From positions 1 through 21,557 of the forward strand of contig JAWQRM010000549.1 of NCBI GenBank assembly GCA_033557675.1: 21,557 bases of DNA, written 5' to 3'. Of the stretch, positions 19,263-21,557 are shown one piece after another (the stretch's first letter is position 1; each line of letters starts with the position of its first letter). Under the pieces are notes generated by a model that saw only the letters and a list, made by a program, of their open reading frames with translations, ran no database searches and was not told the DNA's origin. Source of the stretch: Coptodactyla brooksi (taxonomy: Eukaryota; Arthropoda; Insecta; Coleoptera; Scarabaeidae). The translations under genes were made by a program, and so were the position numbers.

Positions 19263-19296
19263 CCCACGAGTTCGTGTCAACACATAAACTCGTGGG
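19263..19296. repeat. Perfect 10-bp GC-rich stem-loop
   Basis: CCCACGAGTT at 19263-19272 pairs exactly with AACTCGTGGG at 19287-19296 (14-nt loop). It sits at the junction between the mariner and piggyBac fragments, so it may be a trace of the event that joined them. Confidence 0.8.
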
Positions 19297-19745
19297 CAAA
19301 ATTAGGTGAAATGTTCCTCAAAATAAAAATTACAATGTTAGGAATGATTAGAAAAAATAAGCCCGTCATTACAATAAGCAAAGAAGTACATAGTTCTACT
19401 TTTTATTTTAGCAAGGATACCACAATAGTGTCATGTATGCCTAAAAATAAAAACGTTATTCTCATTATCACAATGTATGTTTTATTGTATTGTCATCAGT
19501 ATAAAGATTAGGCAATAATTCCATGCACATCAGAATTATTTGATATTCCCTCTTGTTTTTAGGTTTGACGTTTTGTAATATTTTGTGTTTGTTTGTAGAT
19601 TTGGTGTTATAATACATTTTACTTTTGTTATGTACTGTAATACAATCACATTGTATTCTTGACTATCCTCATGTACCTGCATACATCGGGTCACTGTGAC
19701 CCGAAGCACTACAAGTATATAGTAAAACTAAGGAGAACAGCCGGG
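19297..19745 (+). pseudogene. piggyBac relic, copy 2 (3' end)
   Basis: The frame gives KLGEMFLKIKITMLGMIRKN, KPVITISKEVHSSTFYFSKD and TTIVSCMPKNKNVILIITM, the stretch just after the second catalytic Asp of piggyBac transposases. The same stretch in copy 1 is KKLDEMLLKRK and on, from about 13403. The catalytic TCDNFF box itself is cut off on the left. The remaining C-terminus, including the third Asp, is deleted. The 3' tail (TGCACATCAGAATT, 19520 on) matches copy 1. The element ends with CGGGTCACTGTGACCCG at 19687-19703 and AGGAGAACAGCCGGG at 19731-19745, followed by TTA, mirroring the left end of copy 1. The open frame at 19146-19511 mixes mariner shadow sequence with this fragment. Confidence 0.85.
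19687..19703. repeat. Perfect 17-bp palindrome at the piggyBac right end
   Basis: CGGGTCACTGTGACCCG, 8-bp arms around one T, 42 bp from the presumed right end. It corresponds to the subterminal palindromes at the left end of copy 1. Confidence 0.9.
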
Positions 19746-20269
19746 TTAGTAACTTTATAAGTTTGAAGAATAATTTATTGAAAGGTAAAGTTATATTTAT
19801 AAACTTAAAAAGAACTTTGACGGATTAATTTTGTGCTTATTTTCAAAATTTAATTTAACTAAAGTAATAGTCCTTTACAAACATGTAAGAGAACTAATTT
19901 TAATACTTTGTTCGCATTTTTGCATGTAATGGCCGTTAGTTTTAAATTTATATTCATCCTATAAAGGAACACACTTGTTATTGAAGGCACGATTAAGGTT
20001 ACCACGATTTTAATGATGAGATCATATATCAGTGTAGTAGATCAATTTCACAAATCTTTAAAGTATTTTCAGTGATTGTTTCGACTTTTAAAATGTTCAT
20101 AGAACATTACTGCATTCTTACTACCAATACTGGAATGAACTAGTGTTGATGAGTCTAAGGAACGCAGTTAGTACATAGCACAATTACGTTTAGGATATTT
20201 TCACTTAAACCGTTTCTTGTTTGGAATACAAACTGCGTTATCTCGTCGTTATCAGTTGCCTCGAGACCG
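19746..20269. other. Unassigned AT-rich spacer
   Basis: I see no gene, repeat or motif here. Confidence 0.4.
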
Positions 20270-20600
20270 ACAGATAAAAGTCGCGCGGCCGTCGCATCAC
20301 CTACTAGTCGGCAGATTTCGTTTTCAGTGTTCAGAAGTGTCCAATTGTGATGTGCCTAATACGACTGCGTTTGTACGGTGTAAAGAGGAAAAGTGCTGTA
20401 GACTCCACTTATACGCCATACCATCCTGTCGGCCTGCTCAAGAAGTGGATAATCGCGATCTGAGTGTCTTGCTAAAATGGTGTTAGAACACTTCGCGTCG
20501 GCAGCTAATCACCATGTGCCCTATAGTGTGCCCACGAAGCTTATGATGCGGAGGTACTTCTCCAGCTGCCAATTCATGAGAAATCCGGCACAAAAAACAC
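20270..20600 (+). other. GC-richer island, candidate first exon
   Basis: GC is near 48% here against about 30% around it, with many CpGs. AAAATGGTG at 20474-20482 is a good start context; the frame reads MVLEHFASAANHHVPYSVPT then MMRRYFSSCQFMRNPAQKT. A strong donor, CAC/GTAAGT, follows at 20600/20601, leaving phase 1. Two TCAGT initiator-like sites lie upstream near 20249 and 20316. Another frame is open upstream (20217-20486), overlapping the start. No protein family is recognised. It may be the 5' exon of a host gene running rightward, a non-coding exon, or an unknown transposon. No partner exon was identified downstream. Confidence 0.3.
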
Positions 20601-21116
20601 GTAAGTCGATTAAGACGAATGATAACCAATGGAGCATATTTTTGTTTACACATTTTACTTATAGTGTGTTCTTAATAAGGACTATCGAGCGTTTGTTTAT
20701 TCAAAGAGTTGGGGAAACTGGCAACAAGGTTATATCAAATATTTTATTTGTATGTAGTGATTTATCCTTATCTCAATTGGAAAGATAAACTACTAACTTA
20801 CACTTTGATTATTGATTTTTGGAAGAGTATGTAAGAAGTTTGTATTTGAAATTCCTTATGAAATGACATGGTGCCCTACTTTTAATTTATTCAATACATT
20901 CACTTGTTTTAAATTAGGGCACAACTATACAAAGGCTCAAATCCTCAAGCTCAATTATTTAATCAATTATCTAATCAGATTTTACGTAGATGAAATCAAT
21001 TTAAGTAGAATCAGCAGAAATGATCTTAACAATACCAAGAAAGAAATCAATCATGGTAGGTGTTTCCTATTAATTTCATTTCAATTAAACTTCTTCAGAC
21101 CTGATAGTGGGACTTC
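20601..21116. other. AT-rich sequence, possible intron
   Basis: The + frame at 20812-21249 is open for 145 codons, the longest in the window, but its left two thirds has AT-rich composition (many Asn, Ile, Leu) and no motif. I do not call it a gene. If the exon at 20477-20600 is real, this would be the start of its first intron. Confidence 0.35.
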
Positions 21117-21296
21117 TTACAAAAGAACAGTATCATTAAACATCACTGCTTCTGGACGTATATGCCGTAGTTGTTCTTTAAGCGCAAACGTTTCGTCATT
21201 ATTGACTGCTAGCATCTTCACCACTGGTCGATTGTCGGCGTACGAATGATGGGCTGTCGCGTTACCGAGTGCGTTATATACCTCCTCGATAGGTCC
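21117..21296 (-). CDS. Unrecognised 59-codon open frame in a CpG-richer island
   Basis: On the minus strand, between TAA at 21299-21297 and TAA at 21119-21117, one frame reads GPIEEVYNALGNATAHHSYA, then DNRPVVKMLAVNNDETFALK, then EQLRHIRPEAVMFNDTVLL. The mix of charged, small and hydrophobic residues looks like protein, and GC is higher than outside. There is no ATG at its start (the first is inside, before LAVNN), so it would be the last exon of a gene or the end of a transposon ORF. The + frame over the same bases is also open, which weakens the call. I do not recognise the family. Confidence 0.35.
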   Translation of the reverse strand, partial: GPIEEVYNALGNATAHHSYADNRPVVKMLAVNNDETFALKEQLRHIRPEAVMFNDTVLL

Positions 21297-21397
21297 TTAA
21301 TTGCATATTTCATTACATATTCGAAATTTAATCGACTAGGTTTAACGTTGTTTTTTTTTATTTAGGTAATATTTAAGTATATTTATTAGGTAATATA

Positions 21398-21557
21398 TCA
21401 GGTGTACAAATAAGTTTCCGCCGTTGGATAAAAGTTGGCGCCACCAGTAAGTTATGGTTGGACATCTGCCAACAACATAACCTTGAAATATTAGTGAATT
21501 GTTATCAGTATAATATTTTATTTTGTGTGCAAAAATGTGGAGTTTTGAGCCGAATAA
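21398..21557 (+). mobile_element. 5' end of a mariner-like element, cut by window edge
   Basis: A likely terminal repeat starts at 21398 with TCAGGTGTACAAATAAGTTT just after TA. A leader of about 135 bp leads to ATG at 21535, which reads MWSFEPN to the last base. This fits the start of mariner transposases, whose N-termini commonly read M..F.PN, and the usual leader length. It is a different lineage from the other mariner relics here, judging by the terminus. Whether the ORF is intact cannot be seen. Confidence 0.65.

Noticed and set aside
20812..21249. Longest + frame, 145 codons
   Set aside because: The left part is AT-rich noise, and the right part overlaps a more protein-like minus-strand frame; no family is recognised.
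1..21557. CRISPR arrays, bacterial operons, rRNA or tRNA genes
   Set aside because: No regularly spaced repeats, no bacterial gene order and no conserved RNA gene cores were found on either strand.

Overview
The window looks like non-coding DNA from an AT-rich animal nuclear genome, most likely an insect. The evidence is the low GC, the absence of long ORFs, the (AT)n microsatellites, spliceosomal signals, and a mix of relic mobile elements typical of insects: mariner, IS630/Tc1-like, piggyBac, Crypton and Penelope. No intact host gene is recognisable. Nearly every ORF of 60-145 codons is either a surviving piece of a dead transposon protein or a chance open frame. There is no sign of bacterial organisation.

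Layout. 1-1800: unassigned, with a candidate recursive splice site (acceptor joined directly to donor) at 889/890 that would fit a long intron on the + strand. 1804-2520 and 7258-7975: two same-strand copies of an unidentified repeat of about 717 bp. 3437-5112 (-): near full-length relic of an IS630/Tc1-like transposase with an internal tandem duplication and a possible retained intron. 5699-6704 (-): Crypton tyrosine-recombinase relic. 9510-10048 (-): mariner relic. 10900-11718: mariner-like element with both terminal inverted repeats and TA flanks. 12372 to about 13960 (+): piggyBac relic with a TATA box and an open 50-codon N-terminus.

15850-17070 (+): Penelope-like relic with a GIY-YIG endonuclease remnant between long inverted arms and a hammerhead-like motif. 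18789-19205 (-): second mariner relic, lying beside a second piggyBac fragment (19297-19745, +). 20270-20600 and 21117-21296: two GC-richer islands that are the best candidates for non-transposon coding or exonic sequence. 21398 to the end (+): the 5' end of another mariner-like element, cut by the window edge.

The genes do not work together as a system; this is a graveyard of independent insertions of different age. The points of interest are the candidate ratchet splice site, the duplicated transposase core, the palindrome-bearing piggyBac ends, the Penelope structure with a possible ribozyme, and the unidentified repeat pair. All family assignments come from motifs read by eye, with no database search.
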